A DNA stretch of 41,452 nt from Alphaproteobacteria bacterium (GCA_016124315.1 WGNW01000028.1:1-41452); one strand, 5' to 3'; positions 1 to 7,845 are shown, counted from the first letter of the stretch. Numbers and translations: made by a program. The notes: a model not told the origin generated them from the sequence alone.

Positions 1-2
1 AG

Positions 3-1226
3 CACCTGTGGACGAAGATCTGGCACATCGCCGGGCGCGAGGTGCAGCTCAAGGAGCCGGGCGACTACATCGTGCACAACTTCATGCACGAGTCGGTGAT
101 CATCGCCCGCCAGCAGGACGGCTCGCTGAAGGGCTTCTACAACGCCTGCGCCCACCGCGCCCAGCGGCTGGTGTGGGAGGACGGCTCGCAGGACAGCATG
201 ACCTGCCCCTATCACGGCTGGACCTTCGGCATGGACGGAAAGCTGATCGACGCCTGCGACCGGGACGACTTCCCGCAGGGCGACCCGGTGGGCAAGCGCA
301 ACCTGATCGAGGTGCGGGTCGACACCTGGGGCGGCTTCGTCTGGTACACCATGGACGACGAGGCCCCGCCGCTGCTCCAGTACCTGGAGCCGATTCCGGA
401 AATCTACAAGAACTTCCCGTTCGAGACCCAGGTCCGCGTCCGCTGGGTGCGCGTCGAGCTCGACTGCAACTGGAAGTTCTCGTCGGACAATTTCAACGAA
501 TCCTACCACACCCGCACGGCGCATCCGCAGGTGCCGCCGATCATCGACCAGGACCACTTCACCTCGCGCTTCGAGATGTTCCCGATGGGCCACGCCCGGA
601 TCATCCAGATGGGCCGGCCGTCACTGCGCGACCGGGTGCCGGAGGGTGAGCCGCATCCGTTCGACGAGCAGCTGCGCGCCTGGGACATCGATCCGGCCAA
701 GTATGCCACCTACGAAGAGAAGGCCATGCAGGGCTGGCGCGACCTGAAGGAGGCCAAGCGGCGGCTCGGCCCGGCCCGCGGCTACAAGCATTTCGACCAG
801 CTGAGCGACGAGGACCTGACCGAGAGCCCGTTCGGCGTGGTGTTCCCCAACATCGCCTTCGGCGCCGGCGCGGAGGGCATGTCGTTCTTCCGCTGGGAGC
901 CGCACGCCAAGGACCCGGAGAAATGCTACTTCGACCTGTGGGACCTGGCGTTCCCGGTGGAGGGCCAGTACCGCGCCCGCCTCACCGAGACCGACATGGA
1001 GATGGCGGAGGCGGAGTACGACTTCCGCGTCTACACCGGCAACGAGTCCGTCGCCGACCTGCACGACCAGGTGGTGTTCCAGGACTGGGCGCTCAGCCCC
1101 GGCCAGCAGGCGGGCTGGCGCTCCCGCGGCTATCAGGAGCCCTATCTCGCCGCCCAGGAAACCCGTGTCCGCCGCTTCCACGAGGTGCTCGACGACTACC
1201 TGGCCGGCAAGCCGCCGGGACGGTGA
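3..1226 (+). CDS. Rieske (2Fe-2S) aromatic ring-hydroxylating oxygenase, alpha subunit (5' end outside window)
   Basis: Terminal oxygenase component that would use electrons from a reductase/ferredoxin to hydroxylate an aromatic or similar ring in the cytoplasm. The frame is open to the window edge, and the residues before the first internal GTG (position 42) still read like this family (LWTKIWHIAGRE), so the true start lies upstream. The Rieske ligands are a CAH motif near nt 147-155 and CPYHGW near nt 204-221. The mononuclear iron histidines lie in NESYHTRTAH near nt 496-522, inside a SRPBCC-type catalytic domain. About 407 codons are visible against 400-460 for the family, so little is missing. 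It converges on the next gene. The substrate cannot be read from sequence; no ferredoxin or reductase partner is in the window. Confidence 0.9.
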   Translation, partial: HLWTKIWHIAGREVQLKEPGDYIVHNFMHESVIIARQQDGSLKGFYNACAHRAQRLVWEDGSQDSMTCPYHGWTFGMDGKLIDACDRDDFPQGDPVGKRNLIEVRVDTWGGFVWYTMDDEAPPLLQYLEPIPEIYKNFPFETQVRVRWVRVELDCNWKFSSDNFNESYHTRTAHPQVPPIIDQDHFTSRFEMFPMGHARIIQMGRPSLRDRVPEGEPHPFDEQLRAWDIDPAKYATYEEKAMQGWRDLKEAKRRLGPARGYKHFDQLSDEDLTESPFGVVFPNIAFGAGAEGMSFFRWEPHAKDPEKCYFDLWDLAFPVEGQYRARLTETDMEMAEAEYDFRVYTGNESVADLHDQVVFQDWALSPGQQAGWRSRGYQEPYLAAQETRVRRFHEVLDDYLAGKPPGR

Positions 1227-1246
1227 CGGCAAGCGGACATCCCTGA

Positions 1247-1268
1247 GGGCGGAGCGCCGGCTCCGCCC
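1247..1268. terminator. Hairpin between convergent genes (putative bidirectional terminator)
   Basis: GGGCGGAGC (1247-1255) and GCTCCGCCC (1260-1268) form a perfect 9-bp stem with a GCCG loop, filling the gap between the Rieske stop and the stop of the thiamine-diphosphate enzyme. There is no T-tract on either side, so it is terminator-like by position and symmetry only. Confidence 0.5.
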
Positions 1269-1270
1269 GC

Positions 1271-2809
1271 CTATTCCATGATCGCTTCGATCAGCCGCGG
1301 ACCCTTGGCGGCCAGCGCCGTTGCCAGTTCGCGGGCCAGGTCCTCGGCGGTGTCGACGGCGACGGACGGCACGCCGAAGCCCTCGCCGATCTTCACCCAG
1401 TCCAGATAGGGCCGGTCGAGGCCGGCCATGGAGCGGGCGACGGGGCCGGGCTCGGTCACCCCGGCGCGCTGCAGCTCGACGTTGAGGATGTTGTAGGAGC
1501 GGTTGGAGCCGATCACCGTCACCACGTCGAGCCTCTCGCGCGCCTGGGTCCAGAACGCCTGCACCGAATAGGCGCCGCAGCCGTCGGACTGGAAGTTGAT
1601 CACCTTGCGGTCCGGGCAGGCGATGGCGGCGCCCGTGGCCGCGCCCGGCCCCTCGCCGATGGCGCCGCCGGTGAGCATCAGGTGGGTGAAGCGCGGCGCG
1701 TGGCGGGACGCCTCGAAATAGGGCGTCCCCACGGTGAGCGCCTCGTCCATGACGATGCAGTTCTCCGGCTGCAGCCGCGCGATCACGGCGCTGACCGAGC
1801 CGGCGTCGAGCCTGCCCGACGGCATCGGCGGCAGGGCGCCCCGGTCCGGCGAGATCTCCTCCGGCGCGCGCAGGGCGCCGGCGAGCGCCGCGAGCGCGCC
1901 GATGGTGTCCTCGTGGAAGCCGTTGAGCAGCACGGTCTGCGCCTCGGTGGTCAGGTGGCTGGGCAGGCCCGGATAGCCGAAGAACGCCACCGGCCGCCTG
2001 GTGCCGGCGATCACCACCCTGTCGTAGCCGCCCATCGCCTCGAGCGCCTGGTCGGGGAAGTAGGGCAGCTTGCGCACCGCCGGCAGCCCGCCGCCCCGCT
2101 CCATGCGGGCGAAGAAGGTGTCGCAGTAGAGGTCGGCGCCGGTGGCCGCGGCGATGCGGCCGGCGAGCGCCAGGCCGGCCTCCGACAGCGCCTCGCCGCC
2201 CAGCAGCATGGCCGCCCGGCCCGACGCCAGCGCCTCGGCCGCCTGCGCCACGTGCTCGGCAGAGAACGTCCGCGACGGCACCGGCCGGGAGCGCGGGATG
2301 GCGTCGCCCGCCTCGCCGAGCTGGGAATCGTGGGGCACCGTCAGGGTAGCGATGCCGCCGCCGTTCTGTCGCGTGGCGTCGACCGCGTCCACCAGGTCCA
2401 TGGCGACGGTGCCTGCCTCCAGGTTCTCGCGGACGTGGTCGCCGACGATGCGCGCGACGGAATCGATGCGGGTCGCCAGCAGCGGGTCGGCCGGCAGATG
2501 CCAGGAAGCGTGCTCGCCGACCACCACCAACACCGGCGTGAACGCCCGCCGCGCGTTGTGCAGGTTGGTGAGGCCGTTGGCGAGGCCCGGCCCAAGGTGC
2601 AGCAGGCACATGGCGGGGCGGCCGGTCATCCTGCCGTAGCCATCGGCGGCGCCCGTCGCCACGTTCTCGTGCAGGCAGAGCACGCCGCGCAGGCCCGGCA
2701 CGGCGTCGAGCGCCAGCACCATCGGCATCTCGGTGGTGCCGGGATTGGCGAAGCACACCTCGATGCCCTCGCTGATGGCGGTGGCGACCAGCGCTTCCGC
2801 ACCGTTCAT
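1271..2809 (-). CDS. Thiamine-diphosphate-dependent enzyme, acetolactate synthase / benzoylformate decarboxylase-like
   Basis: A 512-residue protein with the three-domain POX/ALS architecture: N-terminal pyrimidine-binding domain, central domain, C-terminal ThDP-binding domain. The N-terminal domain carries the catalytic glutamate in HENVATGAADGYGR (Glu48). The C-terminal domain has a GDG-type cofactor motif in variant form (SDGCGAY, about residue 415), followed about 25 residues later by NRSYNI. Start codon choice is supported by GGGAGG about 7 nt upstream of the ATG. Chemistry is cleavage or ligation next to a 2-keto acid or aldehyde carbon. The protein is shorter than biosynthetic acetolactate synthases (550-600 residues) and no small regulatory subunit lies nearby, so a catabolic decarboxylase or lyase role is more likely than branched-chain amino-acid synthesis. 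The specific substrate is unknown. Confidence 0.85.
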   Translation of the reverse strand: MNGAEALVATAISEGIEVCFANPGTTEMPMVLALDAVPGLRGVLCLHENVATGAADGYGRMTGRPAMCLLHLGPGLANGLTNLHNARRAFTPVLVVVGEHASWHLPADPLLATRIDSVARIVGDHVRENLEAGTVAMDLVDAVDATRQNGGGIATLTVPHDSQLGEAGDAIPRSRPVPSRTFSAEHVAQAAEALASGRAAMLLGGEALSEAGLALAGRIAAATGADLYCDTFFARMERGGGLPAVRKLPYFPDQALEAMGGYDRVVIAGTRRPVAFFGYPGLPSHLTTEAQTVLLNGFHEDTIGALAALAGALRAPEEISPDRGALPPMPSGRLDAGSVSAVIARLQPENCIVMDEALTVGTPYFEASRHAPRFTHLMLTGGAIGEGPGAATGAAIACPDRKVINFQSDGCGAYSVQAFWTQARERLDVVTVIGSNRSYNILNVELQRAGVTEPGPVARSMAGLDRPYLDWVKIGEGFGVPSVAVDTAEDLARELATALAAKGPRLIEAIME

Positions 2810-2965
2810 GGCGACCCTCCCGATTCAGGGCGCCCACTCTACCGGCGGCGACCTCCCGGTCAATCGATAAGCCCGGCGATCCGGCGCGGAACCGGCGGAA
2901 CGGTTGGCCGGAAGCGGTTTATCGCCTATCCTCGTTGCGATATTGACGAGGAAGAGGAGGCCCGC

Positions 2966-3481
2966 ATGAGGCTGCTCCTGAGTGTTTGCGTCGCCATCGT
3001 GTTCCTGGCGCCACCCGCCTACGCCGACAAGACCTGCTACAAGATCAGCAAGATCGTCTACAGCCACCAGGGCGCCTACAACGTCTGCTTCCACATCCGC
3101 TGGTGGGACCGCGACAAGCAGGAGGTGGTCGCCCTCGGCAATGACGACCTGCAGGAGAACTGCACGACCACGGGCGGCGAGAACCTCGAGTTCAACCTGA
3201 ACAAGCCGAAGAGCTATGCGGACTGGAAGGCAAACCATCTCCCCCAGCAGGGCGAGGAGGTCTGGGGCCAGTTCCAGATCAGGCAGGGCGAATCCAAGAG
3301 CTGCCGGAACAACGAGGGCCGGGTGTTCTACTACTATCCGGACGGCGGCTCGGTCACCTACTGGTCGAAGGGCACGCCCCAGATCGACAACAAGTGCCGC
3401 GTGAGGCAGCCGGAAGCGCAATACAAGATCGACTGCCCGGACCCCAGCGCCAATCTGCGGGCGGTGCCCACCGGCAATTAG
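2966..3481 (+). CDS. Secreted six-cysteine protein of unknown function
   Basis: 171 residues with a clear Sec signal peptide (MRLLLSVCVAIVFLAPPAYA, cleavage expected before DKTC). The mature part has six cysteines and many Trp/Tyr residues (IRWWDRD, YYYPDGG), suggesting a disulfide-stabilised, mostly beta periplasmic or extracellular domain of about 150 residues. The ATG is supported by AGGAGG 5 nt upstream; the reading frame is open much further upstream, but that part is only antisense to the neighbouring gene. I do not recognise a family. It is monocistronic, divergent from the ThDP enzyme and convergent with the symporter. Confidence that it is a real gene comes from signal peptide plus ribosome-binding site; its function is not inferable. 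Confidence 0.7.
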   Translation: MRLLLSVCVAIVFLAPPAYADKTCYKISKIVYSHQGAYNVCFHIRWWDRDKQEVVALGNDDLQENCTTTGGENLEFNLNKPKSYADWKANHLPQQGEEVWGQFQIRQGESKSCRNNEGRVFYYYPDGGSVTYWSKGTPQIDNKCRVRQPEAQYKIDCPDPSANLRAVPTGN

Positions 3482-3526
3482 CCACACGGACCCTCCGTCG
3501 CGGCGGCAGGCTCCGTGCAACGGGAT

Positions 3527-3560
3527 GAGCCCGCCGATCCGGGGAGGAATCGGCGGGCTC
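3527..3560. terminator. 12-bp stem hairpin downstream of the secreted-protein gene
   Basis: GAGCCCGCCGAT (3527-3538) and ATCGGCGGGCTC (3549-3560) form a perfect 12-bp stem with a 10-nt loop, 45 nt after the stop codon at 3481. It is strong and GC-rich but lacks a T-tract, so termination is inferred from position. The rest of 3482-3767 holds no gene that I can support; it contains the palindrome TGACGTCA at 3577-3584 and the second hairpin listed next. Confidence 0.45.
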
Positions 3561-3734
3561 GCTCAGGAGACGTCAATGACGTCACGGGGAGACGGTCCGT
3601 TCCGGCCGGCGGGAGCACCGGCGGCGGGGAGCGCGCGACCCGTCAGGATCTTCCGCCGCCGGTGCGTCCCAGCCGGAACTCATTCGCTGTGACAAGGAGA
3701 GTCGTACTGCTCCTGAGAGGCGTTTGCAACAATT

Positions 3735-3757
3735 AAATGCGAGTCGTTCGCATTTTT
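3735..3757 (+). terminator. AT-flanked hairpin with T-run; also Fur-box-like
   Basis: AAATGCGA (3735-3742) pairs with TCGCATTT (3748-3755) across a 5-nt loop, and the right arm continues into TT, giving a five-T run on the plus strand. It lies between the convergent secreted-protein and symporter genes, so a bidirectional terminator is the simplest reading. The core TGCGAGTCGTTCGCA (3738-3752) also has the 7-1-7 symmetry of alphaproteobacterial Fur-family sites. Confidence 0.5.
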
Positions 3758-3767
3758 GTCGGCCGCC

Positions 3768-5018
3768 TCAGGTCGGCTCGGCCGCCTCCCGGAGTTCGGG
3801 ATCCTCCACCACCTCGGGCAGGTAGCGGTCGATCACGGTGGCGCCCACCGCGTCGCCCCACACGTTGACGGCGGTGCGGAACCGGTCGAGGAACCAGTCG
3901 ACCGCCAGCAGCAGGCCGATGCCCTCCAGCGGCAGCCCCACGGCCCTGAGCACGATCACCATGGTGACCAGCCCGGCCTCGGGGATGCCGGCGGCGCCTA
4001 CCGCCGCCAGGGTCGCGGTGATGAAGATGATCACCTGGTGCTCCAGGCCCAGCGGCACGCCGTAGGCCTGGGCGATGAACATGGCGGCGCAGGCCTCGTA
4101 GAGCGCCGTGCCGTTCATGTTGAGGGTGCTGCCCAGCGGGATGACGAAGCGCACGGCGCGCGGGTCGACCCCCTCCTCCCGCGCGCACTCCATGGTGAGC
4201 GGCAGGGTGGCCGACGAGCTGGCGGTGCCGAAGGCAGTGAGCAGCGCCTTCATCAGGCTGGCCAGGTAGCGCCAGCCGCGCCGGCCGAACACGAACATGA
4301 TGACCAGCAGCACGGCGAAGTGGATCGCCAGGCCGGACAGCACGGTGACCACGTGCAGGCCGACGGCCGACACCTCGCGCACGAACCCGCCCTCCAGCTG
4401 GGCGGCGCCCAGCCGTCCGGCCACCAGCGCGAAGATGCCCACCGGCGCGGCGTACATCAGCCAGATCACCAGCGCCATCATGGCGTCGTTGAAGCCGGCG
4501 AAGAAGTCGATCACCTGCTCGCCCTTGCGCCCCACGGTGGTGAGCGCGGCGCCCAGCAGCACGGCAAACAGGATGATCGGCAGCAGCTGGGTGTTGACGG
4601 CAGATTCGATCAGGTTGGGCTGGACGATCTGGAACAGGATGTCGGTGGCGCCCATGTCCTGCTTGGCGGCGACGTTGGCGGGCAGGCCGCCGCCGGCCAG
4701 GCTGATGCCGACGCCCGGCTGGATGAGGTTCACCACCACCAGGCCGATCAGCACGGCGATGCCCGTGGTCACCAGGTAGTAGCCGATGGTGAGCAGGCCG
4801 GTGCGGCCCAGCTTGCGCACGTCGCCCAGCGCGGTGACGCCGCTGATCACCGCCGCAAAGATCAGCGGGATGATCAGCATCTTGAGGGCGGTGAGGAACA
4901 GGTCGCCGATCCACTTCACCGAGACGGCGGCCTGCGGCGCGTACCAGCCCATCAGGGCGCCGAGCACCACGCCGGTGGCGATGGCGTAAAGGATGATCCT
5001 GGCGTGCTGGTGATTCAC
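3768..5018 (-). CDS. Dicarboxylate/amino acid:cation symporter (DAACS family)
   Basis: A 416-residue inner-membrane secondary transporter of the GltP/DctA fold, importing dicarboxylates or acidic/neutral amino acids with protons or sodium. Hydrophobic helices span most of its length. Diagnostic family motifs are the serine-rich re-entrant hairpin FGTASSSATLPLTM and the cation/substrate motif NMNGTALYE (NMDGT-type, with Asn in place of Asp), followed by the helix-8 region. The start at 5018 gives MNHQHARIILYAI, which leads straight into the first membrane helix; upstream in-frame codons are not hydrophobic. It is monocistronic and faces an unrelated secreted-protein gene upstream. Family assignment is secure; whether it prefers C4-dicarboxylates or glutamate/aspartate cannot be told by eye. 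Confidence 0.92.
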   Translation of the reverse strand: MNHQHARIILYAIATGVVLGALMGWYAPQAAVSVKWIGDLFLTALKMLIIPLIFAAVISGVTALGDVRKLGRTGLLTIGYYLVTTGIAVLIGLVVVNLIQPGVGISLAGGGLPANVAAKQDMGATDILFQIVQPNLIESAVNTQLLPIILFAVLLGAALTTVGRKGEQVIDFFAGFNDAMMALVIWLMYAAPVGIFALVAGRLGAAQLEGGFVREVSAVGLHVVTVLSGLAIHFAVLLVIMFVFGRRGWRYLASLMKALLTAFGTASSSATLPLTMECAREEGVDPRAVRFVIPLGSTLNMNGTALYEACAAMFIAQAYGVPLGLEHQVIIFITATLAAVGAAGIPEAGLVTMVIVLRAVGLPLEGIGLLLAVDWFLDRFRTAVNVWGDAVGATVIDRYLPEVVEDPELREAAEPT

Positions 5019-5294
5019 GGCGCGCTGCCCTCCCCCGCGGTTGCGTCCGTTTCACTGTAACGGCCGAGTCCCGAGGGCGAAAGGCGGAAGGGCGGCGGCC
5101 TTCATGCCGGGGCGGGCATCCGCGCACCGGCGCTGGTCGATTCACGATCAACCTGATCCAACCGTCGCCGGGCCGTGAGGTGCCGAAAGGATGAGGTAAA
5201 CCAGCTCCCTAATTCAGTTCCGTCGCCATTAAGCGAAGGTTCACACAAGGAGAGCGACAATCGCGTGACGGCTTGGGAAACGTAGGAGACAGAG

Positions 5295-5639
5295 ATGTTG
5301 ACTATCTCAAGAACGCTCAAGCGCAGCACGCTCGCCACCCTGCTTGCCGCGGGCGCCCTCGCTGGTTCCATTACGGCCGCCCAGGCGCACTACTATACGC
5401 AGCAGTGCGACAGGGACGGCGATGACTGCGTGGTCCTGCGGTGTGACAACGACGGCGACGATTGCCGCGTGGTCGACCACCGCCATTACAGGCACGTCTA
5501 TCGAGACGATTACCGTCGCGCGCCATACTACCGCGGCTACGACCGTGGTTACGGTCCGAACGGTGTATACTTCGGCTTCAGCACCGGACCGCGCTATGGC
5601 CACGGCTGGGATCGGGGCGACTACGACGACGATGACTGA
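5295..5639 (+). CDS. Small secreted Asp/Tyr/Arg-rich protein with duplicated CDxDGDDC motif
   Basis: 114 residues. A signal peptide (about residues 1-31, ending AAQA) is followed by two near-identical units, CDRDGDDCVV and CDNDGDDCRV, each with a DxDGDD core that resembles Ca-binding EF-loop or thrombospondin type-3 repeats. Next come a Tyr/Arg/His/Gly-rich segment (RHYRHVYRDDYRR, YYRGYDRGYG) and an acidic tail DYDDDD. Start is supported by AGGAGA 6-11 nt upstream. The composition suggests an extracytoplasmic metal- or polymer-interacting peptide, but no characterised family is recognised. The 276 bp upstream (5019-5294) contain no other supported gene and must hold its promoter and that of the divergent symporter. 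Confidence 0.7.
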   Translation: MLTISRTLKRSTLATLLAAGALAGSITAAQAHYYTQQCDRDGDDCVVLRCDNDGDDCRVVDHRHYRHVYRDDYRRAPYYRGYDRGYGPNGVYFGFSTGPRYGHGWDRGDYDDDD

Positions 5640-5727
5640 CGGTCGGCAGCGTGCGGAATCACGGTGCAAGTCAATTTAACCCCACTTTGATCTGGGCCCG
5701 TGACCACAGGGCTCGTCCGAGGCCTTT

Positions 5728-5758
5728 TCCCTGGCGTTCGTCCCCGACGCGCCAGGGA
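5728..5758. other. Inverted repeat between convergent genes
   Basis: TCCCTGGCG (5728-5736) and CGCCAGGGA (5750-5758) form a perfect 9-bp stem around a 13-nt loop between the small secreted-protein gene and the convergent DUF3775 gene. Neither strand has a T-run after the stem, so a terminator role is only suggested by position. Confidence 0.35.
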
Positions 5759-5794
5759 GACCGCCCCAGAACCACACGACGCAACTTCTAACCC

Positions 5795-6199
5795 CTACAA
5801 ATGGCTCTGCACTTCCGGGTCGAACTCGTGGCCCATGGCGCTCAGGCCCTCTTCCAGGAAGTCGCCGAGCTGGGGCGTGCCGACCAGGTAGTCCGCGGTG
5901 CTGTTGGTGGCTTCGAGCCGGGCGGTCTCCACCGCCTCCTCCCAGTCCTCGGCGTCGTAGGTGCCGCGGCCCACCCACATCAGCGCCACCAGTTCGCAGG
6001 CCGCGTCGTCGTCCAGGTCGTCGATCGCTTCGCGCAGTTCCTGCAGGGTGGGATCGTCGGCGAAGTCCTCCAGCACGACCCGCTCGCCGTCGTCCGCCTC
6101 GTCCGACGCGGGCGCCTCATCGACCGCCTCCACCTTGGCGTCGAACTCGCGCGCCTTGACGATGATGTAGGAAACCGTGCTCGCGCTCAGTGCGTCCAT
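5795..6199 (-). CDS. DUF3775 domain-containing protein
   Basis: 134 residues, strongly acidic and cytoplasmic. The opening MDALSASTVSYIIVKAREFDAKVE, the middle RVVLEDFADDPTLQELREAIDDLDDDAACELVALMW and the WVGRG...EDWEEAVETAR segment match my memory of the DUF3775 family, found mainly in alphaproteobacteria and of unknown function. The start at 6199 is preferred over an in-frame ATG at 6271 because GAGAGGG precedes it and the upstream 24 residues do not look like family sequence. It is the last gene of the minus-strand group behind the MBL hydrolase (84-bp gap). No catalytic motif is visible. Confidence 0.8.
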   Translation of the reverse strand: MDALSASTVSYIIVKAREFDAKVEAVDEAPASDEADDGERVVLEDFADDPTLQELREAIDDLDDDAACELVALMWVGRGTYDAEDWEEAVETARLEATNSTADYLVGTPQLGDFLEEGLSAMGHEFDPEVQSHL

Positions 6200-6283
6200 G
6201 ATGCCCTCTCCTTCCCTCGTCCGAGAAGATTGCCATTGGTCGACGCCGCCGCAACAGCAAAGCGCGTCCATGGACGCTGGCGG

Positions 6284-7147
6284 CTAGACGGCGTCGACCG
6301 GGATTTTCAGGTAAACGACACCGTTGGCCTCCGGTTCGGGAAAATGTCCGGCGCGGATGTTGACCTGGATGGACGGCAGGATCAGCACCGGCATCTCCAG
6401 GGTCTTGTCGCGGGCCTCGCGCATGGCCACGAACGCGTCCTCCGACACGCCGTCATGGACATGCACGTTGCCCGCCCGTTCGGCCGCAACGGTCGATTCG
6501 TGCCGGTAGTCGGTGCGCCCCTCCGGCAGGTAGTCGTGGCACATGAACAGCCGCGTCTCCGGTGGCAGCGCCAGCAGCCTGCGGATCGAGCGGTAGAGGG
6601 TGCGCGCGTCGCCGCCGGGGAAATCGGCGCGGGCGGTGCCGTAGTCGGGCATGAACAGCGTGTCGCCGACGAACGCGCAGCCGTCCACCACATAGCTGAC
6701 GCAGGCGGGCGTGTGGCCGGGCGTGTGCATCACCGACACCTCAAGGCCGCCGATGGCGAAGCGGTCGCCGTCGTGGAACAGCCGGTCGAACTGCCTGCCG
6801 TCGGGCACGAACTCGTCGCCGATGTCGAACAGCGTCTTGAAGATGGCCTGCACCTCGACGATGTGGGCGCCGATCGCCGTCCGGCCGCCGAGGATCTTCT
6901 GCAGGTGCACCGACGCGGTCATGTGGTCGGCGTGGGCGTGGGTCTCGAGAATCCACTCGACGGTCAGCCGTTCCCGGCGGACATGGTCGACGATGGCGTC
7001 GGCCGAGCGGGTCGAGGTGCGGCCCGATTTGGGGTCGTAGTCGAGCACCGGATCGACGATGGCGCAGCTCGCGCTCGCCGGGTCGCGGACGACGTAGGAG
7101 AAGGTGTAGGTGGCCGGGTCGAAGAAGGTCTTGATCTGGGGCTGCAT
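6284..7147 (-). CDS. MBL-fold metallohydrolase, persulfide dioxygenase / Blh-like
   Basis: 287 residues of a metallo-beta-lactamase fold. The metal motif is THAHADH (His70, His72, Asp74, His75), followed by HTPGHTPAC, GDTLF and MCHDYLP. Segments such as FFDPATYTFSYVV, IVDPVLDYDP and LPSIQVNIRAGHFPEPE are typical of the ETHE1/Blh branch, iron(II) sulfur dioxygenases that oxidise glutathione persulfide to sulfite. The start at 7147 (MQPQIKTFF) is chosen over 7177 because family members begin at this point. No rhodanese domain or BigR-type regulator is fused or adjacent. The upstream gap carries an FNR/FixK-like box, so oxygen- or redox-dependent expression is plausible. Branch assignment is by eye; fold assignment is firm. 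Confidence 0.85.
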   Translation of the reverse strand: MQPQIKTFFDPATYTFSYVVRDPASASCAIVDPVLDYDPKSGRTSTRSADAIVDHVRRERLTVEWILETHAHADHMTASVHLQKILGGRTAIGAHIVEVQAIFKTLFDIGDEFVPDGRQFDRLFHDGDRFAIGGLEVSVMHTPGHTPACVSYVVDGCAFVGDTLFMPDYGTARADFPGGDARTLYRSIRRLLALPPETRLFMCHDYLPEGRTDYRHESTVAAERAGNVHVHDGVSEDAFVAMREARDKTLEMPVLILPSIQVNIRAGHFPEPEANGVVYLKIPVDAV

Positions 7148-7205
7148 GACGCTCTCGCTGCGGGACGAATTCCACACAGCGTCGCCGTATTAATTGGCCG
7201 GCGCG

Positions 7206-7219
7206 TTGATTCACGTCAA
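7206..7219 (-). promoter_or_regulatory. FNR/FixK-like binding site upstream of the MBL gene
   Basis: On the minus strand the sequence reads TTGAC-GTGA-ATCAA, matching the FNR/FnrL consensus TTGAY-N4-ATCAA at all defined positions. It lies 59-72 nt upstream of the MBL start codon and overlaps the stop codon of the preceding DUF1491 gene. An AT-rich stretch with TAATAC (7193-7188) follows toward the gene. Confidence 0.5.
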
Positions 7220-7551
7220 AGGATGGGGTCCGTGAGCAGATGGCTGCCGTCGCGGGATTCCACTTCCACCACCCAGAGGTCCGGGTCGAACGATGCCTGC
7301 CGGGCGATGAACGAGTCGGCCTCAGCCTCGAGCACCGGCTGCGGGCCGGTCGCCCGCAGCCAGGCGCGGTTGCCGTCCAGATCGACGCTCCGCTCGAACA
7401 CGGTGCAGCCGCCCTCGAACTGGTTGAGCTTGATCAGGACGGCGCCCGCCGTGTCGTCGCCGTGGCGCACCACCACGGCCGGGATGTCCCGGGTGGCGCA
7501 CATCCGGATATAGGCCTTGACCCAGAAGCCGGTGTTGAGCCGCGGCGTCAC
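7216..7551 (-). CDS. DUF1491 family protein
   Basis: 111 residues, cytoplasmic. The pattern FWVKAYIRMC, AVVVRHGDDTAGAVLIKLN, then EADSFIARQ and FDPDLWVVEVE matches the DUF1491 family of alphaproteobacteria, whose function is unknown. It starts with GTG just 3 nt after the stop of the upstream ABM-domain gene, so the two are very probably co-transcribed and translationally coupled; no separate ribosome-binding site at good spacing is visible. Its length is normal for the family. Confidence 0.85.
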   Translation of the reverse strand: MTPRLNTGFWVKAYIRMCATRDIPAVVVRHGDDTAGAVLIKLNQFEGGCTVFERSVDLDGNRAWLRATGPQPVLEAEADSFIARQASFDPDLWVVEVESRDGSHLLTDPIL

Positions 7552-7554
7552 GCC

Positions 7555-7845
7555 TCAGATCACCACTTCCTGGAGCTTGGTGACCTGGGGAGCGCCGTCG
7601 ACCACGCCGCCGAGCCGCGGCAGCACCGCCGCCACATGGGGCGACTCCCGGTGCGCGTCGAGCGCCGCCTCGTCCTGGTAGATCTCGATGACGATGAATT
7701 CCAGCGGGTCGTCGGTACGGAACACCTTGTAGGCGACGGTGCGGGGCTCGTTGGCCTCGACCATGCCACTCATGGCGCGGGCCACTGCGGCGAACTCCTG
7801 CTCGCGGCCCGGGCGGGCGCGCACCTTCACGATCTGGGCAATCAT
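7555..7845 (-). CDS. Antibiotic biosynthesis monooxygenase (ABM) domain protein
   Basis: 96 residues with the dimeric alpha-beta ferredoxin-like ABM fold: MIAQIVKVRARPGREQEF strand and helix, then TVAYKVFRTDDPLEFIVIEIYQDEAALDAHRESPH, the most conserved family segment. Members include cofactor-independent quinol monooxygenases (YgiN) and heme-degrading proteins. The start at 7845 is set by GGAGG 6-10 nt upstream; a longer frame to 7905 lacks similarity. It heads an apparent operon with DUF1491 and is divergent from the SRPBCC gene over 95 bp. Confidence 0.85.
   Translation of the reverse strand: MIAQIVKVRARPGREQEFAAVARAMSGMVEANEPRTVAYKVFRTDDPLEFIVIEIYQDEAALDAHRESPHVAAVLPRLGGVVDGAPQVTKLQEVVI

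Noticed and set aside
621-2837. 738-codon minus-strand frame overlapping the ThDP enzyme and the Rieske gene
   Set aside because: Arg/Gly/His-rich shadow frame; the correct frame at 1271-2809 carries all ThDP motifs.
3577-3584. TGACGTCA palindrome as a regulatory site
   Set aside because: Eight-base palindromes are expected by chance in 41 kb and it is not near a start codon.
5148-5165. Second FNR-like site (CGATT-CACG-ATCAA)
   Set aside because: Only one half matches the consensus; below what I would accept.
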